Part shown: positions 12,258 to 23,918 of the stretch, in pieces
Numbering within the stretch: the first letter of the stretch is position 1
Layout: every line of letters begins with the position of its first letter
Source of the DNA: Agroathelia rolfsii
Taxonomy: Eukaryota > Basidiomycota > Agaricomycetes > Amylocorticiales > Amylocorticiaceae
Length of the DNA stretch: 64,000 bases
Assembly (NCBI GenBank): GCA_018343915.1
Contig: JABRWF010000004.1
Coordinates: 2,604,001-2,668,000 of the forward strand
Reading direction: 5' to 3'
Position numbers and translations under genes: made by a program
The notes under the pieces: model-generated
Told to the model about the DNA's origin: nothing
Database searches by the model: none
The model's input: only the letters and a program-made list of their open reading frames with translations

Positions 12258-13965
12258 TTAGTGTTCTAGCTTTTCTTCCTCTGACGCAACTTGAGCAATG
12301 TACAATTTTTGTGCGGGAGGTATGAAATGATCGGAGGGTCCTTCAACTCCTCCAGCGAGGATACCAACGCGCATCATTGACAGAAGCTGTGGAACAATGA
12401 ATATTAGCCGATTAAGAAGGGTGTTTGAGGGTTATAGCAACAACCCACATTATGTGCCGCGTTGGAATGGCGATACACGCCCCCAAAGAATCTATATTCA
12501 ACTATATTCAATATTCAGAAACAACGTGGAATATTAAAAAAATACTTACGCGGCCGTAGCATCTTTTCCGGCGTAGGCTCTAAGAAGTGCTGCACCTCCA
12601 GGGTGCTCAACGAACGAAGATGCATCGTGTATAAACCCGGAAATTAGTAGCAATGTTCGCGTCTTAGCCTCTTGCTGATCTAGATATTGAGCACATGGAT
12701 GAGTCACAGTTACTTTAAGCGAGATTAATAATAAATTAGGATTCCGTACAGGATTCCCAGGTAACGATGGGAAGTTCTTCGGGAGGCGGCGGCCAATGGA
12801 GATTGTCTTGGATCTCTTTCAATTGTTTCAGCTTCATGGATAAGGCACCTTTCTCGATCTCGTTGCTGGGGAATTGCCGAAGCTGCGAAGCGAGGCCAAG
12901 GAAACCGCAAGCGGCAATGAACCATTTCGTAGGGTCGTACTGATACCATTTGAAGGCATTACGGTAGTCCATAGGGAATTGATGGTGGAAGTTGTGATAT
13001 CCTTCACCGAGCGTCAATACTGCAGAGATGAAGTGATCACGTGGAGTTAATCTGTCATCGTAAGGAGAAGAGCCGAGATGATGGGCAAGAGAGTTGACGC
13101 AGAATACACCCTAAAATGGCATCAAAGGTGAGAATCATTTTAAGGTGCACTGCTACGTGAAAAGAACCCAAGTCACTGATACGCACGTGGTGTGTGATTG
13201 TCATGCGTAGTGCGCCGACAAAATATATGCCACCCTTCCAGTCTCCCCAGCCAAGGCCAGGAATCAGTAGCGGAAGAAGATAGCCCCAGAATGTTAGAAG
13301 GGGGAAGTACCAGCGATGCTGCCACATCACAAGAGGATCTTTTTGCAGGTCGCTGATATCCGCTTTACCAGCACGCATATCTGTTTCAAATATCATCCAT
13401 CCTAAATGTGTCCAAAGTAGACCCCGTTGAGCGTTGTATGGGTCAAGATCGGTGTCCGTGTGTCGATGATGAGACCGATGACGTCTCGCCCACCAGTATA
13501 ATGATCCTTGCACAGCACTTGTACCGCCAAATAGCAGGAAAAGTTGCAAAGGCAATGTCGCATTAAAAGCTCGATGTGACCAAAGACGGTGGTAACCTGA
13601 CGTAGACGTATTAATTAAAAGGAACCGGTCGGATCATATGTCAATAGTCGAACCTGCAGTTATGCCTGCAGGCAGAATGGTCGATTCAACACCATAACCA
13701 CAGCAACACCACGTTGTTAAGCGCACGCACCCCACGTGGAAAATAGGTAATAGAACAATGTAGCAACTGCTGTCTTGAATTGCCAAGCATGTGTGAAGAT
13801 GCCATATAGAGCTAAAGCTGGCGTGATAGATAGTACCGCCAGGTTGAACCTTTATTTATGTACAAGACATAAGAATGAGGGCGAACATCTCAGGGATAGT
13901 TCAAGCGCCTACCAGCGAATCTTGGTTATGCGTGGCCAGTCCGCGAATGGATTTAGAGACGACAT
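12258..13965 (-). CDS. OLE1: Delta-9 acyl-CoA desaturase with cytochrome b5 domain
   Basis: Inserts the delta-9 double bond into palmitoyl- and stearoyl-CoA in the ER membrane; the fused cytochrome b5 supplies electrons. Eight exons (13913-13965, 13731-13849, 13654-13665, 13187-13596, 12750-13110, 12550-12679, 12449-12491, 12258-12386) encode 418 residues. Histidine boxes are HRLWSH (64-69), HRSHH (101-105), NSLAHH (204-209) and HNFHH (237-241). Hydrophobic pairs flank them. The b5 domain shows EHPGG (His344) and HSNAAHN (His370) as haem ligands. Exon 3 is only 12 bases, yet it is needed for the invariant GITAGYHR stretch. The N-terminus is short: only about 18 residues precede the first membrane segment. 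An additional upstream exon cannot be excluded. Confidence 0.92.
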
Positions 13966-16687
13966 ATTGGCGAGGCTGAGGAAACTCGGTATGAATACAA
14001 CGACGCCAGAAGCACTGTGTGCAAGTGACTGACGGAGGCCGGGAGGGGACTAGTGCTGGATATTTTGTGCAAGATTCTTGTTGCATGTCTGCGACCTATA
14101 TATAATAACTCGCATAGATCGTTCACTGCCCGTGAGATTGGACTATAGTATGGATCAAGGCTGCTAAGCAAATCACCATTGCACTGGCATGTTGTAACAG
14201 CCGGCATATGCGGGCTATACAACATCATTCCACGACGGGGCTAATACCGGATGAGGATTATGATTGTCCCATAACCCAAGTCACCAGGGTCTTGTTGCCG
14301 CTACCGCAGGATCGTCTGACGGTTCGACGGGTCAGCCTGAGCAAGGCACTGGTAATCGGTTGCTCTGGGACCTTGGTACCCAGCTCAATAAGGATTATGT
14401 GCCCAGGGTCGGTCCCAGTGCACCACTTGTAATATACGGAGTAAGTATTTGCAGAGCCGCATACAATCAATCGATGGGACGAACCCATTCCATTGTAGCA
14501 GAAGTGCCACAAAAGGTGAAAGTGGTAGAGATAAACCCGTAAAAGTTAGTTCTCCGACTTCGGATGTCTTGTCAACAACTTAAAATCGCGATTGCGACGC
14601 CGAATGTCGTAAGCTTCGGATGACACGAACCCGAGTGTTTGCGCCTTGTGCTTGAGATGTTGAGAGGCTATCCTTACTAGCTTTCTCTAACAGCGGATCA
14701 GCAAAAACGATACGCATGCGCTTGGTTAGCGTGGCAATAGCCTTCCCCTCAAGCCCAGCTTGACACTAAATTTCTTGATGTATGTAGCATAAACGTTGTC
14801 TGGAGCATTTATAAGCGGCCTGCAGTGGGTACTGCCTGCGATGCTATCAAGGACACTGAATCGGCGCTGTAATACCAAATATAAGGCCGGTCTTACTTAG
14901 TAGTAGTAATCCATCATTATAGTATGAAAATCCAAACTCGGACCGTCCTCCTGAGCTGTGGTGTTTCGGACGGAGCGTGTATTTGTAACTGTAAGTAGCT
15001 TCCCTGTTTCTAGTGTAAATGGGAAAAGGTTCTCATCATGCCTTGATGGCCGGTAAGGCAACTGAACGCTTATTTTGTAGCGATTCGGATATTCTCGCGT
15101 CCAACTTTGTTCACATGTGTAAGGTACTCTACCCGGATAAATTTAAAGTTGAAGTTCAGCTGAGTACAAGAAGTATTTAGGTGGCTTCTTAACTTCGTGT
15201 CAGCATCCTTGAAAAGAGTAAATGGTGAGTTCACTCCCACTCTCGGATTCTGTATTACTAGCAATGCATATATGAATATTTAGATGAGATGCCGTAACGT
15301 CGGCTAGGTTGAGTTTACTATTAGGACTGAAACTTGAAGGCTTGAACCTTTTGGTTCTTGCTGGATTCTCGATTTGGAAGACCTTGTTTTTTTTTTTGCC
15401 CTGCATTGACGCTGGGTCGTAAGCAGGATACTCAAAACCGGTTTTATGCACAATGGTATTTCTGGAAATCTAACCTCCGAAGATCCAGATCTAAGACTAA
15501 TTACCAAGAACAGATTGATTGTATCATGTACGCTGAAAGCACTACATGCCATAATTCCGAAATGCTGGAAAAGTATACTCAAGTTGGATGTTGGTCCGAA
15601 AATCGGTTATGAACCATAATAAATCAAAAAGCGGAAGCAGGCAGACTCACCTAAGCACTGTTATCTGACATATGTTTAATGGCAGATGAAGCATCAAGCA
15701 GGGGCCTTGAACGTACTGTAAACGTCCAGGCTCGAGCCGCTACTGCATGGCATCGCTAGGAGCTACAGGCACCAATAAGTATTGGCTAGTGAGTATAGCA
15801 ACAGCCTCTCCTTGTTGCGTAATTTCTTAAATTATTCCAAGACCAACACGCGTCTTATAAGTGTCCACGTTTTTACTCGAATGAATATCTCAACCTTGTG
15901 GCACTAAGCGCTGAAAAGCAAGGCCTTTCCACGCTATGATGAATAATGAATGTCTCAATATACCCTCCTACCCCTGGCAGCCGGTAGATGTAGCATGTCT
16001 CGTACCGGGAGTTGAGAGATAACGGATCCTGACTTTTCAGTCAATGTGCAGGGTGGTTATTCTTGGGCTTGACGCGTAGCCGTCAATCTAGTGCAGACAG
16101 AGGAATGATTGCTGATAAAATGGAAGTTGTATGTGAATCGTTGAACAAGACTATGCATGCATGCTCCAGCCAGTATCCGAGACGCGGCCGAGCTATGGAA
16201 CATGTGTCGGCCCTCGTGCATGAAATGTGTACTTAGTGTCATCATCACCCAGCCCGCAGAGCCAGGGGGTTAATGAACGGACCTGCCGCCTTCCGGCTCT
16301 AACCTAGCTTCTGATCAATGATGACATGATGACAGCCAAGCCACTTAGGACCGAAAACAAATAGAGGTGGATGTCCTCACGTTTATGATAAAAACATGTA
16401 ACCTGAATAATCAATCAACACGGGTTCGGAAACTGGCTCCGAGTAATACACGAGCCTTCATTGAGGCTGAATGAAATTTGACGCAGTTGAGTCAACAATA
16501 GCAAAAGGCTGTGAGTGAAAGAATGATTCCAAAGAAAATTGGAAGGTGATACCCATGGCTTCAGACAAGGAATATTAGTTGCGGATCATACATCTGTCAT
16601 GACCATCTAGAAAATGTGTGGTAATATCGAGTTTTCATCCGGATGACATACAACCTCTTGGTATGCAATGTAAGGAGGGGATAAGCG
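13966..16687. other. 2.7 kb gene-poor region upstream of OLE1
   Basis: Only short open frames and no family signature on either strand. It would contain the OLE1 promoter and the NDUFA2 3' region. No terminal repeats, reverse-transcriptase or transposase motifs were seen. Confidence 0.45.
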
Positions 16688-17124
16688 TTATACACTCAAT
16701 AGTTGAGCCACTTTGTTCTCGACATCTGCCTGCGATAGATTATCGAGCTCTACATGTTTCTCTACACCCTTCTCTGAAAGACAAGAAGAAAAGAACATGA
16801 GTACATGATGCAAGAGCAGATGCGGAGACTAGGTGTGTTAAAATGCACGCACCAAACCTAGCAAACACCCGGGCAGGCGTACCGGAAGCCTCGCGAATCA
16901 AGACGGGAAGGTCCGGGTTATGTTGCTTAATGACAGGATATTTGGAGAGGATGAACTGCCTGAGAACGGTGTCGAAAAACAAATGTGAGCGGCGAAAGCG
17001 TCTCAGGCGGACTTTTGTTGTTGTATTAGCAAGCTAACCGTGTTCCGGAGGATGCTGGGGAAGTCTGGCAAAGCAAGACTCTGACTTCTCTCAGTGCAGG
17101 CGAGAATGCTTTGGCGAAAGACAT
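16688..17124 (-). CDS. NDUFA2: NADH:ubiquinone oxidoreductase B8 subunit (NDUFA2)
   Basis: Accessory subunit of mitochondrial complex I with a thioredoxin-like fold, located in the peripheral arm. Three small exons (17039-17124, 16853-16959, 16688-16773) give 92 residues, the family's usual size. Diagnostic segments are the N-terminal LREVRVLLCQ, the core QFILSKYPVIKQHNPDLPVL followed by IREASG, then PARVFARFEKG, and the C-terminal helix LSQADVENKVAQLL. The gene is hidden from single-frame searches because no exon exceeds 110 bases. Its presence indicates the host keeps a complete complex I, unlike Saccharomyces. Head-to-head with RAX1, 197 bases between start codons. Confidence 0.93.
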
Positions 17125-17321
17125 AATGGAGGAGTGGAAATGGCCAGTCTATTCGAGTTATTTGACTATGCTGCAGTCGGACTTGACTGGAAAGAAGTGG
17201 CTTGTAGAGTTGTTTGTCCTTGTTTGCCCACTTAACTCCTTGTCGCATTCTTCATTCGCTTTACATCACCGTCGCCATCGTTGTTCACCTCGAACCCCCA
17301 ACGCATCACGCCTGCAAGATC
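17125..17321. promoter_or_regulatory. Divergent promoter region of NDUFA2 and RAX1
   Basis: 197 bases between opposing start codons, too short for two fully separate promoters. No specific element recognised. Confidence 0.45.
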
Positions 17322-18752
17322 ATGGGCGACGACGAGCAGAAGCAAGATGACTGGACTTCCAGTAGGAAACATAGATTGCCATCTTTTCAAGAAGTTCTTT
17401 CTCGGAGGACAAGACCTCCAGTTGATCTGTTCATGTTTTAGTGCGTTGCGCTTGTAGCACTTGCATTTCCATAGTCGGACTCAATAAAATATTGCGGTGT
17501 ATTTGTAGTTTATTTCTCCAACGTGAAGGCGCTGAAGATGTCCTAGACTTTTGGCTTGACGTCCAGCAACACGAGAATCTTTGTCGGGCCTATTTCAAGG
17601 ATGTGCGAAAGTCGGGTCGTACCATCAAAGAGGACTGGCCACAGTATTGGGACTATGCACGTCGAAGGGGCTCCATCTATGGCACCGTAGTTGGCTTGGC
17701 CCCTCCCACTGGGGGCTTTGGCACGACCAAGAGAAGCACGGCTAGTACCGGTGAAATGTTGACGGACCAAGAAAAAAGCGATCTTCGTATGGCTGGCTCT
17801 GAGAAGGCTCAAGGCCAAACTCTGGATCCGTATCGATCTGGCAGTCGTACAGGAATGCGTTCCACTAGTCCTATTCCCCGTGGGGCCACCATGTCGCCAG
17901 CTACAGCTGTAGGCAGTGGGGAAGGCCCTGATTCCCACCCACCTCGCAGTTCTACACCTTTCTCTCTCAGCGGTCGTCTAAGCACAACTGGGTTCAATCG
18001 ACGTGTCAGCCGTGCCCCTACGGTCATCCCACGTTCAAGTGCCATCACACGCCAGGATCTCATTGCCTCCGCTGAACGTATTTATTATCGTTACCTTGCC
18101 CCTTCCAATAATGCTATAGATGGTGGTACCGAAAACCGCGAGATCTATCTACCGCCCTCGCTGCGCATCCATTCCTTCCCCCTTTCATCTTCACAGGACC
18201 CCAAGACACCGAGTGAGATGAGTTCGATGGCCCAGATTCCCGACTTGTTCCATCTTCAGAAGGAATATTGCTTCAGAGCAATGGAGCAGGACGCCTTCCC
18301 ACGTTTCTTGCGGGCCAAGGCCTTTGGTAATCTGACTCCCGTTTCAGCCCTAACACGATTAATCGCTGGTTTGATTATTCTTTGGGTTGGCCTTGCCGTT
18401 GCATTTTCTCTTGTTTTCCTCGACGTTAAACCGAAGAGCAAGCGATTTTTCGTAAGTTTATTTCTATGCTCCTATGATCCATGTCCGTACTGAATATGTG
18501 TTATTTTCACTGCAGTTATTCCTGCCCTTTGGCTTGGCAATTTTATTCCTGATATCTCACCAGTACGAACTCGACCCAATTCTCGTCTTCCTGGGTCAAA
18601 GTGAGTCGACACCCTTCCGAACCTTGCGCATCAAGGAGCCATACGTACACAAGCTTCTTGTCGGTCGGGCCATCTGGGTCACGATTTTGGTTGCCTTATT
18701 TACAACGGCCCTCACCCTGATCTTCTGGGCGGTTCCTGGTCATCGTCTCTAG
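17322..18752 (+). CDS. RAX1: RGS-domain membrane protein, Rax1-like
   Basis: Membrane protein related to yeast Rax1, which marks the site for bipolar budding; in filamentous fungi such proteins are probably polarity or G-protein-linked factors. Exons 17322-17440, 17509-18451 and 18516-18752 encode 432 residues, close to yeast Rax1 (435). The N-terminal RGS-like domain begins LPSFQEVLSRRTRPPVDLF and continues with AEDVLDFWLDVQQHENLCR. It is interrupted by a long Ser/Thr/Pro/Arg-rich insert (about 100-210) before the final RGS helices (LFHLQKEYCFRAMEQDAFPR). Three hydrophobic segments follow: LIAGLIILWVGLAVAFSLVF, LFLPFGLAILFLIS and AIWVTILVALFTTALTLIFW. The insert is larger than in soluble RGS proteins. 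Confidence 0.85.
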
Positions 18753-19311
18753 TTTCGATTTTTTTTGTTTTTGTTTTTTGTTCTTGTTTCCTTCTTTTCA
18801 TCTTCCTTATCCCTTCCGTTACCTTATAATACTACACATTCAGGAGTTTTTCTTGTGTTTATATTGTTTCCATCAGCCTTCTTTTTCTTACGAGAATACC
18901 CCTCTCATCCACTCGTTTCTCTTATTCTTCGTTTCCCCTCTCGGATAACTATGCTTCCGGCTTGGTTAATCTCAGCTTCACCCCTGAAATCGAAATCAAA
19001 TGTTATGTGGCTTATGGTTATGCTCGATAATGGTTTGCTGAGGGATATCGATGTCCTGATCCAAATGTCTTTGCTAGTGACCAGGACCAATGAGTGTTTG
19101 CGATTGCTACTAAGAGATACATTGACCCTTTACAATTGCCCTCAAAGAAGGTTGGTCTACCATTGGCATCCTTTTCTAGCATACTCCTCAACAATCAAGG
19201 ATCGAAAATAAACTTGTTTCGTTACAGTAGCCTAAACTGTAATTCATGTTCCATTGTGCCCAAAATATCAAGAACTTCACCCATGGCAAAAGCAAACATA
19301 TACGATGTCAT
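18753..19311. other. Convergent 3' region of RAX1 and YVC1
   Basis: T-rich just after the RAX1 stop. Open frames here have no family match. Nothing else seen. Confidence 0.55.
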
Positions 19312-22300
19312 TCATCTTGCTGCAACTTGCATCAGCAGCTGCTCGATACGCTTTTGACTTTCCTCGATCTTTCGTAACCGTTTAGCCAATTCAACACCCG
19401 AATCATGACTGGTTTCGTCCATAACAGAGGAAGACCGTTTCGGCAGTTCGTCCTCTTGTTCCGGGCTGACCGCCATGGAATTTTCACGCTCACTAGCCGA
19501 ATGTGATCCGCTGGGGAATTTCCTCAAGTTCCCCTGACTTAGAAGGGAGTCTTTGTAGCTGGCACTGCTAGGCCCGAAGGCAGCAACACCGGGTCGTGGT
19601 CCAGCGACGGACGACAGGCGCCTGCGACTCGTGGGTCCATAGCTGACGCCCAAGGGGCCACCAATGCCTAGATTACGCTGTCCATTTCCGCTTTGGTTAA
19701 CGCTGCTGGTCTCTGAGATTTCCTCTTCCATCATCAGTGGTTGATACAGCTGTGCGAGAGGGCTAGTGAATGCAGGAGGCCCGTCACCCATACGGTTCAC
19801 TGTCGATGTGAGGCGTCGTCGAGGTCCAAAACCATTGTTGTTATTGCCGTTGCCGTTACCGCTGTTGTGACCATTGTTTGGGGGCGAGCTAGGACGATTT
19901 TGCTCAGGCCTTTGGGGAGAAAGTGCTCGTGATGGCTTTGGAGTATGACTGGCACTCGAGCGTCTGCTAGAGAGACCACGATGAAAATGGTCTACAGATG
20001 GGTCATCCATTCCCAGCTCTGCCATGTCTACTGCAGTGCCATTGATCTCGTCTTCGATTTCGAATATCTGTTTTCGTATTAATCAAAAAGGATGCTCGGG
20101 TTTCCGGAAGAAAAGAAAAAGAAACATGCAGCATCAATGTCGCCTCCGGCTCCAGCCAGACCTTCGAATAATGCTGCAATAGAGTATGATGTTAGTTAAT
20201 ATGCTATAAACGTGCCAGAGGATTCTCATACAGAGGCGGAAGAAGTTCCTGGGCAAGGTATCCATGAACTTTTCTTTTGCAGAGCTGATAGTATCATAGA
20301 ATCCAGTTGCTCCACTTCTCTTTGCTTGCCGCTCGTACCAAGCAATGCAAAGCAAGATTGGGAAATTTGTTAATCTGCAGAGTTAATGCTTAGTAGATAT
20401 ACCCGGATGGGTATTAACCATGGGAACAGACCTGATAAAGAACACATTAACCTAAAAAGATGATCAATTAAGTCAGGAATATACGCAATCGCTGTGTAAG
20501 AAATACCTTATGGAACCATCGGGGTGTGAGCAGATATCCTGCAGGAAACATGATCATCACGGCGGCCAGGTTGATGGGGGGTTGGTAAGAGAACAAAGAA
20601 TCAGCCTTCACGCTGGTAGGATGGTGAGCTTCGAAAGATACTGATAGTACAACCACCTACCCCTCGATCGTTGAAACTGCACGCCTGAACATTGCCTCGG
20701 CAGCTGCGTCTTCACTTAGGTTTGAAAATGTGTTTGAGAGGATCTGGACAGAAGTTTAGGAGTAATTCAAAAGGTTATACGAACAAAAAATCCCTACAGA
20801 TACAAGCACTATGTACAACATAAGAAAAGCGTTTCCGAAACTTGTGAAAGTGACTCTCACCAGTCAAGAGGAGGGTATTGCTCAGGCAAGCGTAAGTTAC
20901 CATGAGTATTGGACCAAAAATCGGATGAAAGGTTGCTAAAAGCGGATTGTGAAACTGGGCCCATGCAAACTTATAGTAATCGTGTACTCACAAGCACGAT
21001 CAAACCCGCTGGCGTCAAGACCAAACCAGAGATCAAGCATCCACCACGCAATGGTACTTGAAAGGGATACTAGTCAGCCAAAGCGAGTAAATTTCTCTGA
21101 GAAGGCTTTACCCAACGGAGTACCTATAGATTTAATGTAAGTAAAATGGAAAACAGAATAGTGAAATATTTTCTTACTGTGCACCATTTCTACTCAAGCT
21201 GGACAACAAACATATCGAGATCAGTCTGCCAATTGCATAACCTGCATTAATCTAACTTACGTCCAGAGAGCATATAAAAAACCTCCAAAGCAAAATGCCG
21301 CAATCATCATTAGAAACAAAAATTGCAGCATCATCGCCCGAAGTGATAAGACCATGAGGTTATTTCTCAGCGTTACAAAGGCCAATCTATGTGGTGAATC
21401 GTCACATCAGGATTTGTTGTAATTGTATCAGACGAGAGTCAAGCATACCGAGGAAACATGAGACATGCTATAATTGCAAGAAAGTCCATACCCATACGTC
21501 TGGCAGATGGATCTAATCGCGAGTTAATATTAATTATTTTCTTTGACGTAAAAGTTACTAACGATCATAGTAGACGCCGTATATGCGTAGAAATGCGTAA
21601 GCCAAGAATGTAGTAACTGCGATTCAAAGTGAGTTATGTGCGGCAATTAAAGCGAGACCGTTAGCTGTATTTCTAGCTTACCAAAAGCCAAGTCAAAGCC
21701 ATTCTGCGGGGGAAAGATTCAGTCCGAAATGGTAGTTGGCAAATCCCAAACGATAAGCCCACCCATGTTCCCTTGAAAAAAACTACAGTACCAAATTGTG
21801 ATTAATGGGTGCTCGATTTGGAAAGCAATGATATTGTATTACCTTTGATGCCATGCTCCTGCATGGCGGCGACTTTTTCAAGCGTGAACCCAAAGGCATA
21901 CACGATGAATATAAGTTCAGATATATTAAGCTTGTCTTGCTCATTTGTTTCAATAGCAATCACGAAGAGAACAAAGAGAATCAAGAAGCTAAGGAGAGTA
22001 AGGCTATTTTCATGCACAAGTCCTAAAAAAAACATACTTAATGTATTCCAAGACAGACCGAATGGCTGGGACCTTGAGTCTATGATAGAACTGTGAGTAA
22101 TGTGGAATAGAAATACATGTGGAAAGATTAGATACCTGTAATGATCAAGAAGAGGAGCTTTATGAGGGTCGTAGAAATGAATGGGTAGACGTTTGTAGGT
22201 CTGGGGTAGATATGGTTAACTCGGTAGACGATATATATACCTGAGCACTTACATCGGATAAAATAGCATGGTTGCTGCTGGCCTGGTATACACATTTCCC

Positions 22301-23054
22301 ACTATGTGTCATTCTCTTAGCATGGTAACAAGAAGTTTATGAGGAAATACTCGACTAACGTCCAGATACTGTTGATGACTCTTTGGCAAGCATTGCTCTT
22401 GATAAATCGCTTCGCCTGACCGAGAATAGCCATCTCCATCGCGTTCCCAACCCGATCCTAGAGACATTATCAGCTTTTGGACACTTTTTGCGAGAGTGTA
22501 GAGACCTCAAGGTCATCCCGATCTTCGCGGGCCTGGGCAATCACGCCTGGGTCAGCACCGGAATAAACGAGCCAACTCGTCGTCAGAGCCAGTGTCAGGT
22601 CGAGAAGGCTGTTTCTGAGATTCGGGATAGATATTCAGGTATGGAAAGATTCATTGTGTCTTTTGTCCTTACCCATAGTCCGTGAGAAGCCGGGTGGCCA
22701 AAATCTCGCACAGGGCCGCTCGGGAGCGAGAAACCGGGGAGGTAGTAAGGTTTTGGTCTCGTCTAAAGTGCACTCTATTCAAGAGCAGACAAAAGACTAC
22801 TGACATATTCCCAGCCCGTTGTATGGCACTATATTTAACATAGAGGGGCTGCACCAAGGTATAAGTCAAATCGGGCGCAGAGAGGGCTTCGTAACTGAGT
22901 GCCGTGTCTGGTAAGACGATAAGATGTTGAAGTCAGGAAGTCACAGCCAAAACAATGGGAGATCACCTATGAAGTGCTATTCACAGTCTTTAAGCCGTCA
23001 TAATCGAAATGCGAATTCAATTGAGCACATACGGCTATATCCTATTATTGCCAT
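19312..23054 (-). CDS. YVC1: TRP-like vacuolar cation channel, Yvc1 type (24 exons)
   Basis: Calcium-release channel of the vacuole membrane. I joined 24 exons to 800 residues: 23033-23054, 22673-22907, 22506-22614, 22360-22457, 22253-22301, 22136-22200, 22038-22079, 21843-22003, 21763-21782, 21682-21703, 21563-21616, 21449-21512, 21261-21386, 21178-21198, 21112-21123, 20992-21056, 20861-20935, 20798-20808, 20661-20743, 20507-20612, 20432-20451, 20232-20374, 20130-20173, 19312-20067. Landmarks: FYDPHKAPLLDHYR, a run of transmembrane helices, the pore region TIAWWMLDLWFGLD and STFHPIFGPILMV, and LSNTFSNLSEDAAAEAMFRR. The C-terminal 250 residues are disordered, Asn/Gly- and Ser-rich, ending in a short coiled coil. 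Odd points are a 34-base intron, a GC donor and exons of 11 and 12 bases. The first exon is the least certain. Confidence 0.85.
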
Positions 23055-23918
23055 GATGGATAGGTCAACGAAAGAACTCGCGAAGTATTTAATATATAAA
23101 TACCGATCGTATCATATGAATAATTGGGTATACTGGCGTCTCATCTATCTGCTCTGCTCTTAGGGGCTGTCGTTCGCGCTGAGCCTCCGACATGATGAGG
23201 GTTAGACGTCACCAAAGGAACGGCGGCGCGGAGACCAATTACCACGACCGATATAGTACTGCCGGGCATGTGACCGTGACAAAAAACGTGATTCGACAGA
23301 CTTCGATCGTCATCATCATCTTCTCACGCGCAAGCTCAAACTTGTTGACTGAATGCCATCCTCATCATCTACCAACTATGAGTTGGGTCCGGATGGACTC
23401 ATAGTAGATGCATCCTCTATGCCATAGGCGGGCCAATGCAGTTCATTTTTATCAGAGTCAATGAGCGCAATTAGCAATGGGCGACGGCGGCCTGCTATGA
23501 CCGGGAAGCTGCGATCACTGGCTTGTTACCACATTCAGCACTAGACTTGCTTATATCCGTGTTTCAACTCATACAACTACTTCAAGCAATGACTTGAAAC
23601 GAATTCGTCGCCATAGGCATAACACCATAATTAAATACAGTTAGTGACATTCTGCTCGCCCGCAACCGCCAAGGACAGCAATCGCAGCGCACTGCGTCTA
23701 TTGACAACCATGTTATTACTACTGCGTGCAAAGTAAGAGGCTCCATATTACCAACAGCGACTGCGTCTTGAACTGTACCGCAGTCAGATTATGGATCGTA
23801 TAAAGGTTTCGACCTTTGAGTGCTGTGTTTTACTCGACAAAGACAATCTTTCTTGGCTCCTGTTACCTGATATACAAAGCTTTCTCTTTCATAACCAAAT
23901 CCTCACATTTTACTGAAG
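23055..23918. promoter_or_regulatory. Divergent upstream region of YVC1 and actin
   Basis: No gene seen. Contains the actin promoter; the last 120 bases before the actin ATG are pyrimidine-rich. Confidence 0.45.

Noticed and set aside
22025..22032. Apparent frameshift in YVC1 at a run of eight A (T on the coding strand)
   Set aside because: A 34-base intron at the same place restores frame, fits the expected helix length and makes the gene a multiple of three, so a frameshift is not required.
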